DNA from: Narthecium ossifragum
Lineage: Eukaryota; Streptophyta; Magnoliopsida; Dioscoreales; Nartheciaceae
Assembly: GCA_963920575.1 (NCBI GenBank)
Contig: OY986972.1
Coordinates: 11,358,010-11,422,009 of the forward strand
DNA length: 64,000 nucleotides
Direction of reading: 5' to 3'
Shown here: positions 44,371 to 56,602 of the stretch, piece by piece
Layout: each line of letters begins with the position of its first letter
Position numbering within the stretch: the stretch's first letter is position 1
Notes under the pieces: generated by a model
Told to the model about the DNA's origin: nothing
Seen by the model: only the letters and a program-made list of their open reading frames with translations
The model's database searches: none
Program-made: the position numbers and the translations under genes

Positions 44371-44905
44371 GCCCCGACCCGCGAAAGCCCAACCGGGCCA
44401 GGCGACGCGAACCGGAACCTAACGAAACGCGGAAAAAGCTGGCGAGGGTTCCCTCTAACCTATTGGTCTCCGTAATAATTCATCAAACACCCCCAATTAA
44501 AAGACAATAATTTAATGAAACCTCGAACCACAGATTCGCAAACCCAAAAAGGTTTAATATACATATCATCGGAGAGGGGAAGATTCAAATACAACATTAC
44601 TCTCGTAGGAGACTATCTAACATAGGGTAAAAGCTGTAAATAATCACCACCTCTCAGACTCTGCCTGGCGCCGCCGCACCGGCAACCAATTGCCCGGTAG
44701 GGGCCACAGAAGAAGAACTGACGCCTGCACCTGCAAAACGCAGCCCGGGTAGGAGTGAGCACTAAGCTCAGTAGGGTTCTACACTACGACACACAGAAGG
44801 AAGAGGAAAACACAATAGTGTCGCCCTCAAGTAGGACCTGGGTGTATACAGGGGTCCCATAACCCCACCGCATGTCCCTGAGGCCCAGGAGCAGCGCTCA
44901 GTAAG
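44371..44905 (-). mobile_element. LTR 3' fragment, TGTGAGGACC superfamily
   Basis: Minus-strand LTR end: on the plus strand it begins TGTCCCGCCCCGACCCGCG at about 44371 and matches 47769-48300 (first 500 bp). It is truncated near 44905, next to integrase sequence. About 60 bp (GGTCCACGATCATGATC in the relative) are deleted near 44885. Confidence 0.8.
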
Positions 44906-45400
44906 CATATAAGTATACCCATATGATGGAGGAAACGGTCCCATGAAGTCTATGCCCCAAACATCGAACAATTCCACCACTACATTATTTGTAAGAGGCG
45001 TCTCATATTCCTTTTGCTTATGTTTCTTGATCTTTGACATCTGTCACACTTAGCAACAAAATTAAATGCATCTCTGAATAAGGTATGCCAGAAAAAACCA
45101 GATTGAAGAACTTTAAAAGTAGTTTTCTTACCTCCAAAATGCCCTTCACAAGTTAATTCATGACTAAATTTCAGTATATCATTATACTCAAATTCAGGAA
45201 CTCAACCCCTTATTATTTGATCATGACAATACTTAAATAAATAAGGGACATCCCAAAAGTAATATCTAACCGTGGACAAAAATCTTTTCTTTTCCTGTGA
45301 ACTCAAATAAACATGTAGAACATTACTAGCTAAATAGTTAACAATATCCGCATACAGGGTTCTTTAGCATGCATAGAAAAGAGTTGTTCATCAGGAAAAC
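44906..45400 (-). pseudogene. Athila integrase N-terminal region
   Basis: The minus strand contains [22 protein letters not shown] (first catalytic Asp, in GIDF). Upstream, broken frames carry the HHCC zinc-binding region (…CHELxCEGHFGGK… pattern between 45040 and 45200, and SGFFW). Stops and frameshifts are frequent, so it is inactive. Confidence 0.8.
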
Positions 45401-45413
45401 ATTCTTGGATGGG

Positions 45414-46630
45414 CTACACATCCATAGGGCCAGCCATGTGCTCCAATCGCGACAAGTGATCTGCCACTACATTGTCGCTCCCTTTCTTGTCCCTTATTTC
45501 CAAATCAAACTCTTGCAGCAACATGATCCACCTGATTAACCTTAGCTTGGTATCCTTTTTGGTTAGTAGATATTTTAATGTTGCATGATCTGAATAAATA
45601 ACAACTTTAGATCCAATCAAATAAGAGCGAAATTTCTTCAATGCAAAAACAACATCAAGGAATTCTTTCTCAGTGGTTGAATAATTGATTGTAGCATCAT
45701 TGAGGGTAAGACGTGTAGAATAAATAGCATGAGAAACCTTATTCACCCTTTGTCCTAAAACAACCCCTATAACATAATAAGAAGCAACACATATTATTTC
45801 AAAGGGCAACGACCAATCAGGAGGGATAATAATAGGTGCAGTAGTCAATTTCTCTTTCAATGCATTGAAAGCATCAAGGCAAGCTTTACTAAACTTAAAC
45901 TCAACATCCTTAGCCAATAAATCACACAGAGGTCATGCAATTTTATAACAATCTCTAATGAATCTACGATAAAACCTTATATGGCCCAAAAATCTTCGCA
46001 CACCCTTCACAGAAGTAGGGGGCGGTAATTTCTCAATCAAATATATTTTTCCTTTATCAACTTTAATATCTTTACTAGAAATAGAATGTCTGAAAGCAAT
46101 ACCTTGCCTTTTCATGAAGTGACTCTTCTCCCAGTTCAATGTCAAATTTGTCTCTTCACATTTTTACGCACCAAGGTTAGATGTGTAAGGCAATTATCAA
46201 AAGAATTTTCAAAGACAGAAAAATCATCCATGAATACCTCGACAAACCTTTCTATCATGTAGGAGAAAATCGATATCATGCATCTTTGAGACGTGGCAGA
46301 TGCGTTGCACAATCCGAACGACATCCGTATGTATGCGAATGTTTCAAATGGACAGGTGAATGTCATCTTCTCTTGGTCCTCTAGGGCGATAGCAATTTGA
46401 TTATAACCTGAAAATCCATCAAGAAAATAATAAAATGAGTGACCAGCTAAACATTCAAGCATTTGATCAATAAAGGTAAGGGAAAGTGATACTTTTTAGT
46501 AGCTGCATTAAACTTGCGATAATTGATGTAGACACGCTATCTAGTAGTCATCCTGATAGGTATAAGCTCATTGTTCTCATTCTCAACAACTATTATCCCT
46601 GATTTTTTTTGGCACCACGTGAACTGGACT
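45414..46630 (-). pseudogene. Athila reverse transcriptase and RNase H
   Basis: Minus strand, three frames. It contains YYFLDGFSGYNQIAIALED and FAYIRMSFGLCNA, and the catalytic box VFMDDFSVF (46462-46142). Next are KLPPPTSVKGVRRFLGHIRFYRRFI (46145-45933), then DWSLPFEI and [30 protein letters not shown] (RNase H), ending [13 protein letters not shown]. Order and spacing fit Athila. Several stops and frameshifts make it inactive. Confidence 0.9.
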
Positions 46631-46633
46631 TAC

Positions 46634-47760
46634 TCATTTGCTGTCAGAGATAGGATATATAACGCCAACATCAAGTAGCTTAAGAACCTCTGCCCGAACA
46701 ACTTCTTTCATGTTTGGATTAAGGCAACACTGGACGTGACTTATAGGTTTGGCGTCCTCTCCCAACATAATGCGATGCATGCACATAGTAGGACTTACTC
46801 CTTTAATATCTGCAATTGTCCAGCCTATTGCAGTTCTATGCTCCCTAAGAACTCTCAATAATGTTTTCTCTTCTATTGGAGTAATGTCAAAAGCAATAAT
46901 CACAAGAAGGGTTTCATTCTCACCAAGATATGCATATTTCAGATTAGAAGGAACAGATTTTAACTCAAGCTTTGGCGGAGAAACTATTGATGAAACCATT
47001 TTAGAATAAGAGTTGTTTAGAATGTCAAACCGAAATCCACAAGGGAAACATGGCTGCAATGCCTCAAGGGCTGTTATAACCTCCTCTGCTCCCTCGTAAC
47101 TATGCAACTCATCCTTTTCCATCGTCAATGCTGCTTCCAATGTAGTCTTAACTTGCTCCTGCATGAAATTCGAAAACACAAATGAATCTAAAATATCTAT
47201 TGAGAAAAAATAAAAAAAGTTTAAAGTATAGGACATAGATTCAAATACTTTAAATTCAATAGTTTCACCTGAAACTGTCATGCTGAGCTTACCATCCTGC
47301 ACATTAATCATAGTCTTGGCTGTGGTCATAAATGGAAGTCCCAACAAAACAGGTAAATTTCTATCATTCAAAGGTGCATCATCCATATCAAATATCACAA
47401 AATCAGCATGATTAATTAACTTATCAACTTGTACTAAAATGTATTCTACAATACCTAATAGATACTTAATTGAACGATCTGCAAGTTGTAGAGACATCGT
47501 AGTAGGTTTTAATTCACCCACACATAACTGAAGGAAAACAGAATAAGACATCAAATTAACACTGGCTCCTAAATCAAGCATTGCCTCCCTTATTTTTGTA
47601 TCACCAACAGTAATACTAATGTTAAAACTCCCTACATCCTTAAGCTTGGGGTGGAACCTTCCTTTGTAGTACTGCGCTTACTGTCTCTGAAACCATCACC
47701 TTTTCATGAGGTTCATACTTACGTTTATAAGTGCTTAGTTCCTTGAAGAACTATGGAAAG
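46634..47760 (-). pseudogene. Athila protease and start of reverse transcriptase
   Basis: The longest open frame of the element is 315 codons (47581-46634). It starts near LDLGASVNLMSYSVF, the retropepsin DLGAS active site, followed by LLGLPFMTTAKTMINVQDG. It runs to VVRAEVLKLLDVGVIYPISDS at the start of the reverse transcriptase domain. Upstream (47760-47600), PKFFKELS-like sequence is frame-shifted. It is interrupted at 47768 by the chromovirus LTR. Confidence 0.88.
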
Positions 47761-47768
47761 GCTAGCAT

Positions 47769-49904
47769 TGTCACGCCCCGACCCGCGAAGGCCCAACCGG
47801 GCCGGACGACGTGAACCGGAACCTAACTAATGCGGAATAATTTTGGCGAGGGGTTCCCTCTAACCTACTGGTCTCCCTAAACAATTCTTAAGCACTCTTA
47901 GAAAAACTAAGATTAACAACCTCAAAGAAATATAATACAACATTCAAATCCTCAAAAGGGATACATTTGTACAAGATACTCCCGTAGGAGACTAACTAAC
48001 AAAAAAAGGTGTAGATGATCACCGCCAGACGCCGCCGCGCTACCAAACACATGCCCGGTAGGGGCCACAGAAGAAGAGCTGACGCCTGCACCTGCAAAAC
48101 ACAGCCCGGGTAGAAGTGAGCATAAAGCTCAGTAGGGTTCTACACTACAACACACAGAAAGGGAGGGAACACAACAGTGTCGCCCCCAAGTAAGGTCTGG
48201 GTGTACACAGTGGCCCCATAACCCCACCGCGTGTCCCTGAGGTCCACGATCATGATCTTCCAGAAGAACTGGTCACATGATGGGTCACACTCAGTAAGCA
48301 GGTAAACAACACTGCTAACTCACAAGCAGGAACCCGCACTGCTGGTAGGAAATGGCACCACTGAGTAGGCACTCCCTCTACTCAAGAGTTGTCATAATTG
48401 GACACCAGCTACACCTCAGAACCCGACTCGAGACCGACACGACCTCTAAATCATCGATCAACAAGATTATTCAAGTCATCTAAGCCTATCATCAAGATTG
48501 ATAGAATACTACAATCCAACCTGGAACTTACTACCTGCCACGGTCCTAGAGCTAAATCCGAGCTACCCGAATGTCTTGGATCGGCGATCGACCCATCGCC
48601 CACGCCGTAACCTTATGCATCTAATGCACAATAGAATGCATGCTATGATCATACGCAGGCAAGAGATAGGCATGCAATAGTATGATAAAGATAACAAACA
48701 AGTCTAACCAGATTGCTGCAACGGTACTACTAACCGTTGCCAGCCAATCCGCAGCGGGTCCCGGCATTACGACGGTACCGTGACCGTCAACCGTGGACTC
48801 CTGCAACGAGAAGCAACCCCAAAAACTCTGATGAACAGTATAATATAATATTATATGTTCAGCACATATAATATTATTAAAACAAACAAGATCCTCTAAT
48901 TAGGGGATAAGTGATCTCGTCGATCCGGCATCCAAACGACGTCGGATTCGAGATCCAACTTAGACACCCGCAAATAAAAATACTGGGATCAATATATCCA
49001 AAATCGGGAAACATCCGACGGCTAGATTAACCGAAAAACACTAATAAAAATCACTAATCTCACTAATTATCTTTAATTGCTGCAACGCAGCCCATTCGTA
49101 GGAAATTCATAACCAATGGTAGGACAATCCTAAAATTATCAAACCAGTTGGGTCTGAGAGTAAATTCAATGATCTACAACTCTTATGTTCATCATAACCC
49201 GAGATTGTGCACGGAAAGACTGGAAAACATGCCGTAAACCGGCTGTTCTTCAAGAACAGCAGAAACCGGAAAATCTGAGTTTAAACATGCTTAAATCCTG
49301 CTAAAAACTCAATCAAATCTTATGAAACTTACAACAGAAATTAAGCTAAGCAAGAGGCATCCAAAAACACCAAGAACACCTAGATATACCTGCTAGATCT
49401 AGAGAAAGCTCCTAAACTAACTCAAGTAGGTAGAAACCTACCGGATGCGCACTCCTCAGCTGGTTCCCCACGGTACGACCACCAAGCCGGCGTCCAAGCA
49501 AGCCAAGGATCTTCCTCTCGTTGCCATGAGTCCAACAAGCTTTCAAGCGCCCAAAAAGATGGCCGGAGGAGGGAGAACGGAGGGGAAGAATAAGATGGGA
49601 GCAAACCAGAAAAATAGGGGAAGGTCGCGGGCTATTTATAGGCTCGAGTTCGATCGATCGCTCCTTATCCGGACATGTCGGACATCGACATAGGTCCGAT
49701 CGGTCGCACACGGGCCACCAACTACCTAAAAATAGGCTTCTGCGCGCCCTAGCTTCGATCCCAAGCCCGCCTAGGGTTCTAGCAAATACGTAAAACAAAC
49801 ATAGGAGCTGTGTATGCACCACGCGGGTGTGAAATAAACCGACAGAAGCAATTTACCAAATTGCCCAAGCGGTCGACCCATGAATAGAGGGACATGTCCT
49901 CACT
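47769..49904 (-). mobile_element. 3' LTR of the 47769-57024 chromovirus (complete)
   Basis: A 2136-bp LTR. Read on the plus strand it begins TGTCACGCCCCGACCCGCG and ends GGGACATGTCCTCAC, with the last A changed to T. The purine tract and integrase end follow, as expected for a 3' LTR. It serves as the reference for the fragments at 1, 3877, 8320 and 44371. It includes the inverted repeat CTGTTCTTCAAGAACAG at 49243-49259 and one GATCGATC site near 49652. Confidence 0.9.
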
Positions 49905-50039
49905 TCCTAATACCCTTAAAGGAAATCTCATCCCGAGAATCGATAAGGGTAGGGCTCGGAAACAACAAAGCAGCTACACTAGAAGACAGGACAAGAGGTA
50001 CCTCGAGAAGGAAACAACTGCCACATGCGCGCCTCACGC

Positions 50040-51270
50040 TTACAGGTCATCTCCTCGGTGCCTCCACAGTACCTTGACCAAGGGAATCATCTTGCCCCGC
50101 AAGACCTGATCTCTTCGGTCAAGTACCCGAACTTGCTTCTCGACAAACGTCGCGTTTGCCTTAAGCCCAATGTCATCCACCCTGATGACATGAGACGGGT
50201 CTGGGTGATACTTCCTCAGCATCGACACGTGGAAAGTCGGGTGTATAGCTGACATATGCTGAGGAAGATTCAGGCAGTAAGCTACCTCGCCGACCCTCTC
50301 TAGGATCTCGAACGGCCCGACAAACCTCGGCGCCAACTTGCCACCTCTGCCAAACCTGACAGAACCTCTTACGGCGATGCTCGCAAGAACACTTGATCGC
50401 CGACTGCAAACTCTAACGGTCGTCGCCTCTGATATGCATAACTCTTCTGCCGGCTCTGAGCCGTCAGAAGTCTCTGCCTGATCTGCAGTTGCCTCTCTGC
50501 TGTCTGCCTGACAAGGTCTGGACCGGTGAGTGAAGCCTCTCCAACACACAGGGGAACGACATGACTTACCGTACAATGCCTCGAAAGGTGCTACTCCAAG
50601 ACTAGACTGGTAGCTGTTGTTGTAGGCGAACTCAACCAAGGGAACGTGCTCCTCCCAGCTGCCTCTGGTGTCGAGGACACATGCTCTCAGCATGTCCTCT
50701 AAGATCTGGATCGTCCGCTCTGACTGCCCATCGGTCTGTGGATGAAATGCCGTATTGAAAGTCAGGAGTGTGCCAACTTCCTCCTGAAAGCCTCGCCAGA
50801 ATCTGCTGGTGAACCTGGGGTCACGGTCTGACACTATAGATACTGGAACTTCGTGCTCTGCCTTAACCTTCTGACAGGTAAGGCAGCGCAATACAAACTC
50901 CGTCACTGCCCTCTTCATCCCGCACCACCAGAACTGCCACCGCAGGTCCTGATACATCTTGGTGCCCCCGGGATGAACTGCAAAACGAGAGTGGTGGAAC
51001 TCTCATAGGACGTCATCTCGTAGAACTGGATCTCCTGGAATTGCTACTCTGCCTCTGAATCGTAGCCCTTTGTCTGACGATACTGTCCAGTCCCCGTCTG
51101 CGCCCTCTGTGCCTGCCGATGTGCACAACTTCTCGAGCTCTGCGTCACTGCGCTGTGCCTCTAACACTATGGCTAGGACTGCTGGCATACTCTGTACTGT
51201 GTAGAGGTAGCTGCTGGATCCCTGATCGTCGAACTCGAGCCCCAACTAGCCCGCTGTCTCTAGAGCCTGC
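50040..51270 (-). pseudogene. Chromovirus integrase and chromodomain
   Basis: The minus strand has a 305-codon frame (50957-50040): MKRAVTEFVLRCLTCQKVKAEHE (zinc-finger end), then directly VPVSIVSDRDPRFTSRFW, FHPQTDGQSERTIQILED, PLVEFAYNNSYQSSLG, GPFEILERVGEVAYCL, and the chromodomain PVRVLDRRDQVLRGK-like segment. About 75 residues holding the first catalytic Asp are missing between CLTCQKVKAEHE and VPVSIVSD. The part from 51245-50950 encodes the linker and zinc-finger start (DKGLRFRGRVAIPGD). One frameshift lies near 50400. Confidence 0.86.
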
Positions 51271-51526
51271 CACTACCGCGCTGACAACCCTGCAACTATT
51301 GCTCTGGTGTCTCTCACCTGCCTGCTCAGCGCGTCTGTTACAATGTTTACCTTATCAGGATGGTAATGCAACTCAAAGTCATAGTCCTCTTGTAGCTCCG
51401 TCCAGCGTCGCTGCCTCAGATTGAGGTCACGTTGGGTGAAAACGTGCCTCAAACTCTTATGGTCCGAGAAGACAGAGAACTTCTCGCCATAGAGGTAGTG
51501 ACGCCTGGTCTTCAGGGCGATGACCA
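51270..51526 (-). pseudogene. Chromovirus RNase H, second half
   Basis: Minus frame: IALKTRRHYLYGEKFSVFSD, HKSLRHVFTQRDLNLRQRRW, ELHYHPDKVNIVTDALSR. These are the RNase H catalytic Asp and the TDALSR end of plant chromoviruses. It joins the first half (ELAAVV at 53087) exactly across the solo LTR once the duplication is removed. Confidence 0.88.
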
Positions 51527-53081
51527 TGACGCGCCCAAACCACTCGTCGTTAAAAGTGACTAGGGCGTCAAGATTACAATTTATACCGAATCCTAACTAA
51601 CTACTATGTAGTTAGAGGGAGTCTGGGTCGATCCGCAGGGAAATGAGAATTGACTAACGTACTCGATAGATGACTCCAAACAACTAGCTAAAATGATTTG
51701 GGTTTTGGATTAATGACTATTAAAGTAATTAACTAAGTGAAGAGAAGTATAACTAATATAGAGAGGTCTTGGGATCTCCATTTCATTGTAGGTTCTAGTG
51801 TAGCCTCCTAAGGAATTGAGAAGTGTAATCCAATTGGGATGATCGAAATGTAGAAGTCGACAAACGGGTGATTAGCCTCACTTATCGCTCAACAGAAGTC
51901 AGGTTAGGATCATCAGCCGGAAAGAATCACATTCACAAAGTCGACGAATGAGTGATTAGCTTCTATCGTCGCTAACGAACCTTCGATTAAGATCGATTCG
52001 TCGCAAGGTAAAGGTATTGTATGGAATCGGGCATTGGATCAAGATGGTTCTAGCACCTCGAATCCAATGCAAGAGAAAGATAGAATGGATCCTCTAATTA
52101 GAGAGATAGGGATGGTTCTAGCATCCCTAATCTCTAATCTAGGGCTATTCATCCTCCCAATGTAATTGGATGTGTTTCTAGCACATCCAACTCATTGGGG
52201 CATAATAACAAACACCTATCCTGCACAAGTTCTAGCTCATACCAAAGAAAGGCATTCATTCATTCAACATATAAGATTCATATACAAAGATAGAGAAAGC
52301 ATGCTCAAGTCTATACAATAGATCATCCCCAAAGATTACACATCAAAACCCTAAGAAAACTACAAAAGAATCCTACAACTACATGGAAATCCCAAGAGAA
52401 AGGAAGTTAGCTACTCATCTTGGTTGGATCCATGGATGGAGGTTGATGAAGCTCTCCTCCCATGGATTCCCTCCAAGAAGTCCTCCTCTCAATTGGGTAA
52501 GGAAAATAGAAGGGCTGGAGAAAGGACTAAGAGAAGCCCCCTCAAATCCCCCATAAGGGGTCTATTTATAGTAAACAAGCCTCCCCCACTCGGGTTAGAT
52601 CTGGATCATTGATTTTGCTCGGCTGGCACAAAAGGATCGATCCTTGTAAGGTGGAGGATCGATCTTCCTCTTCCTATGATCGCTGGTCCCATGGAGGATC
52701 GATCCTACTATAGGAAAGGATCGATCTTTTCTCTTGAGTTCTGGCTGCGCCCCGATGAAGATCGATCCTCCAGTAGATGGAGATCGATCCTCTAGAAAAA
52801 TGCGCAAAAGTGATCGATCCTCTCATGACATAGGATCGATCCTTGGTGTCCTGATTGGCTTCCTTCTTAATGTACTTCAAAGGATCGATCCTTCTTCAAT
52901 AAATGATCGATCTTCTTCATAAAAACTGGCCCAAATGACATCGTTTAAGCTCGGAACTTGATCCAATCCTCGTTGAGGGCTCTTGTACCTGTTATAGGGT
53001 AATATTCGTCAGTAAGGCCTTGCTCGGAGACTAACAAGGCCAAGTTAAAAGGGTGATTTATGCACTTTTCACGTCTTATCA
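51527..53081 (-). mobile_element. Solo LTR in RNase H
   Basis: A 1555-bp LTR beginning TGATAAGACGTGAAAAGTGC on the minus strand and ending GGGCGCGTCA. It is flanked by GACCA (51522-51526 and 53082-53086). Removing it restores ELAAVV-IALKTRR in RNase H. It carries a GATCGATC cluster of about ten sites at 52630-52915, the richest in the window. It also has alternating TCTAGC-type repeats near 51900-52200. Confidence 0.96.
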
Positions 53082-53086
53082 GACCA

Positions 53087-53655
53087 CCGCTGCTAGCTCC
53101 AAGTCGTGAGTCAGGTAGTTCCTCTCATCGTTTTTCAGCTGACGAGAACCATAGGAAACTACATGCCCCTCCTGCCTGAGAACACACCCCAAACCCTCAC
53201 CTCTGGCGTCGCAGTAGACACTGTAACCAACGCCTCGCTCGGGGACGATCATCACCGGCGCACTGGTCAACCTCGTCCTCAGCTCTACGAAGGCTCGCTC
53301 ACAAGCATCATCCTACACGAACGGGACGGCCTTCTGTGTCTGTCTAGTCAACGGTCTGGCAACTCTGGAGAAGTCCCACACGAACCGTTTGTAGTAACCC
53401 GCCAGGCTTAGGAAACTGTGGACCTCGAACACTGTCCTCAGTCTCTGCCACTGTACCACTGCCTCGACCTTGGCTGGGTCAACTGAGATCCCTGCTGCCG
53501 ACACCACGTGTCCAAGGAATCTCACCTGTGCAAGCTAGAACTCGTACTTCGAAGCCTTGGCAGAAAGTCGATGCTCCCGAAGTAGCTGCAAGACTGTCCC
53601 CAAGTGTCGCTCGTGCTCCGCCTCTGACCGAGAGTAGATCAGAATGTCGTCGACG
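53087..53655 (-). pseudogene. Chromovirus reverse transcriptase end and RNase H start
   Basis: The minus strand reads [19 protein letters not shown] (catalytic YVDD-type box) with FVVV at 56603, then [49 protein letters not shown], then [19 protein letters not shown] (RNase H), ending [11 protein letters not shown]. Two stops (near 53300 and 53530) interrupt it. The preceding part of the domain lies beyond the solo LTR at 53661-56597. Confidence 0.9.
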
Positions 53656-53660
53656 AACAC

Positions 53661-56597
53661 TGATGAGTCACTAAATATTCACAATTAAACCCCTTAAATT
53701 ACCTTTGTTAGGCCTAAAGTAGTTGTATTTAATTATTTGTTAGTGGATTTCAGATTTAATCATGATATGAGAAGAAATACAAGAAATTCAGCTAAAAAGA
53801 TGAATTTATATGATAAAGACTGTTTCGTCGCCTGTCAGGAGAATATTCTCCAGATATTCTTTATAAGTCTAAATATTCTGAAAATTTATTACATGATAGC
53901 AGACTTCAAAATCTACAATGTTCATGTTGGACACGTTACGCGATTCCTGATGGATTGATTCCAGTTTTGAAGAAGATCAAGATACATAGCTGCTGGAAAA
54001 CGGGTCTGTCGGCGTTGAAGATCTAAAATATTCTTAAAATACTCTTAAAATATTTGAAGAATATTCTTAAAATATTCCCTATAAGTCTAAATATTATAAA
54101 CTCTTCGGGATATGACAGAAGACTTGAAGATCTAAAACTTTCCTGTTGAAGACGTTCTCAGATTCCAAGCCAATTAGCGCCAGAATTGAGTTAAAGTCGG
54201 AATCCTGAATAGGAGTTGAAATACGAAAAGAGGAAAGTCAAAGTTTAAGTCTAGATAGAACTCTTAAGTCTAAGTTTAGGGTTTCCCTATTTAAAAGGTC
54301 TTTTCCTGCCGAATTTCTCATCTTTTTGACAATCTTTGGAGGAGGAAGAAAAAGAAGGAGAGGATGTGGATGGTGACAGCTGATGAGTGCATGAAAGTAC
54401 ACTCTAAATAGCCTTACAACCATCTCAATTGCTATATTATTATCCTTAATCAACATCTTTATTACTATTTTTATATTTATATGTTGCGTCACAAAGTTGT
54501 CTGAAAAATGCAGGAAAAATGAGAAAAGAAGCTGAAAAGATTACATGGATCAAATTGAAAGATTAATCTGTACCTTCTCATGAAGAACCAGATGATGTGC
54601 CATATATGGTTGGAAAGATCTTGAAGTCTAGTTTCGGGAGAATTTTACGGTTCGTGATTTGGAGTTTCAGAGAGGAAGATACAACACTTTTCGTACAAGT
54701 GCGCAAGCTGAATGAATAGTGACGGTCGACCGTGAGGATGTGACGGTTGACCGTCGCACTCAGAAATTCCCCCGAACGACCGTTGCATCGACCGTCACAT
54801 GCAAAACTTCCCACGGTCGACCGAGGCATCATCCGTCGCATCGACCGTCAGCCTCTGTTAAAGAAAATACTTCTCAGGGTCGATGCGAGGATCGACCGTC
54901 GCTCTTCCGAAATATTTTGAACAGTTGCCGGTCGACCGTGAGATCTCACGGTCGACCGCCACGTCAGCAAGGAGCGTTTAATGAGCCGGATCTCACCCGA
55001 GTTTAGGCCTATAAATACAATACTTAGGGTTATCAAAGGGGGACTTTTGGAGGACTTTTTGGCAGCGTTTGGAGGCGAGGAGAAGGGTTCCAGGCTTGGT
55101 TTTCTTTTCTTATTTCTTCTTTATTTCTCCATTAGTTTTGTTGCCCTCATGGTGAACATGAGTGGCTAGTTTCTTTTCTAAGGTACCGATGTAGCCCTAA
55201 CTGAATCATTCTATGTTATTAGATCATGATTATTTTATCAGTTTATTTTCCTTGTTTCATTCATTATTTTAACTGAGATCTTAAATACCTTTATCTGGCC
55301 AATAAAAGTATTATAGATTGTTTTATGTAAGATTGGGCGAGGGTTCATTCCCTAATCTTACAGGATCTGTGAATGAATGAGTTTATGTCGAGGCCGGGTT
55401 CAAGCTAAGAGTATTCTTGGTTCGTGATTGTTCTTCAGAGCTTAATGGATTCTTGGTTAACAATTAGTTATGGGTTCATTAACTAGGGTTAATTGGGGGT
55501 ACTTGGTGAAGACCGCGGCCGAACGGATCATCATACCGGAAGAACGAGCCCTTGGAATTAAACTGAAATCTTTATTGATTCAATGCATAGAATGAGGATG
55601 TTATGGTGAAATCGGAACCTTAGTATTCATCCATCATATTTTCATCGTTTTCTTATTTCGTTATTAGATCATCTATTTTCGAGACATCATATTTTCTTTC
55701 TTTCCTGTTCTTTAGCGTTTCACTCTAATAATCTTTACAAATCTCTGTGGGTACGATACTCGTCTTGCTGCTATACTGATTGCACCGATTCGTATACTTG
55801 CGAGATATAAAATTTATTCATCAACAGCTTCATATTCCAACCCGATGGCTTTCATCCAAAAGATGAGTTGCTAGTTATTGTACTTAGGATTATTCAGGAA
55901 ACCCTAGTAGAGTTTTCTATCTTCTTTGGTTTGAATTTTGTATTCTTCTCAAGACATGATCCTATGAATTTGCTTTTTATTGTTAATAGAGTTGAGGGAA
56001 CAGAGTTCCTTGCCGTATTTTCAGTCCTACATGATTTCTGTGATTGATTGTAGAGATTTATAGGATGGTTTTCATGTGATTTATAGTTTGCTAGTGAGAT
56101 AGGCTATGCTAAGCTAGGATAGGTTGTTCCAAGGTCATTAGGAGTAGTATAACTTAAAGTAATCGTAGGACCAAAGACAATCTATGCCAAGAAAGATAGG
56201 CTATGCCGTTAGAAACATAAATCTTATTTTAGGGACTCATGTGAGCTTGTAGACATATGATCCATAATGTTGAGAGAAGAGAACAAGAGGATAACTAGAG
56301 AAGATTGAAGGCGAAAGTAGGGCGGATTGAGTAATTCCTAAGTAACTACTCCATTGATTCAAATTGATCAACCTTTTATCTCGTTTATTTATTAGTTTAG
56401 ATAACTCTATTCTATCTTTGATTCTTTTCCTTAGTTTTAGGATTTTGAGAATTGATTTTGATTACCAACGTTTTCCCTGTGGATCGACTCCCGACTTCAC
56501 CGCTATTCTAACTAGTAGTATAGTGATTGAATAAGGATTATAAATTTATATTTGATTGAGTTTGCAACATTTTAACGACAACGTTTGTGAGCGATCA
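53661..56597 (+). mobile_element. Solo LTR (TGATGAGTCACTAAATATTC family) in reverse transcriptase
   Basis: Begins TGATGAGTCACTAAATATTC and ends GTGAGCGATCA. Perfect 5-bp duplications, AACAC at 53656-53660 and 56598-56602, restore [13 protein letters not shown] in the reverse transcriptase. It carries a complete second solo LTR at 54381-55823. Net length is about 1.5 kb. Its 5' half has many AATATTC units (53860-54110). Confidence 0.95.
54381..55823 (+). mobile_element. Solo LTR nested in the 53661-56597 LTR
   Basis: A 1443-bp LTR from TGATGAGTGCATGAAAGTAC to TTTATTCATCA, with perfect ACAGC duplications at 54376-54380 and 55824-55828. It has a GGTCGACCGT palindrome cluster (54720-54965) and a TATA-like CCTATAAATACAA near 55007. 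A 3' block, CTGTGGGTACGATACTCG, near 55745. Related minus-strand copies lie at 42634 and 57557. Confidence 0.96.
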
Positions 56598-56602
56598 AAC
56601 AC

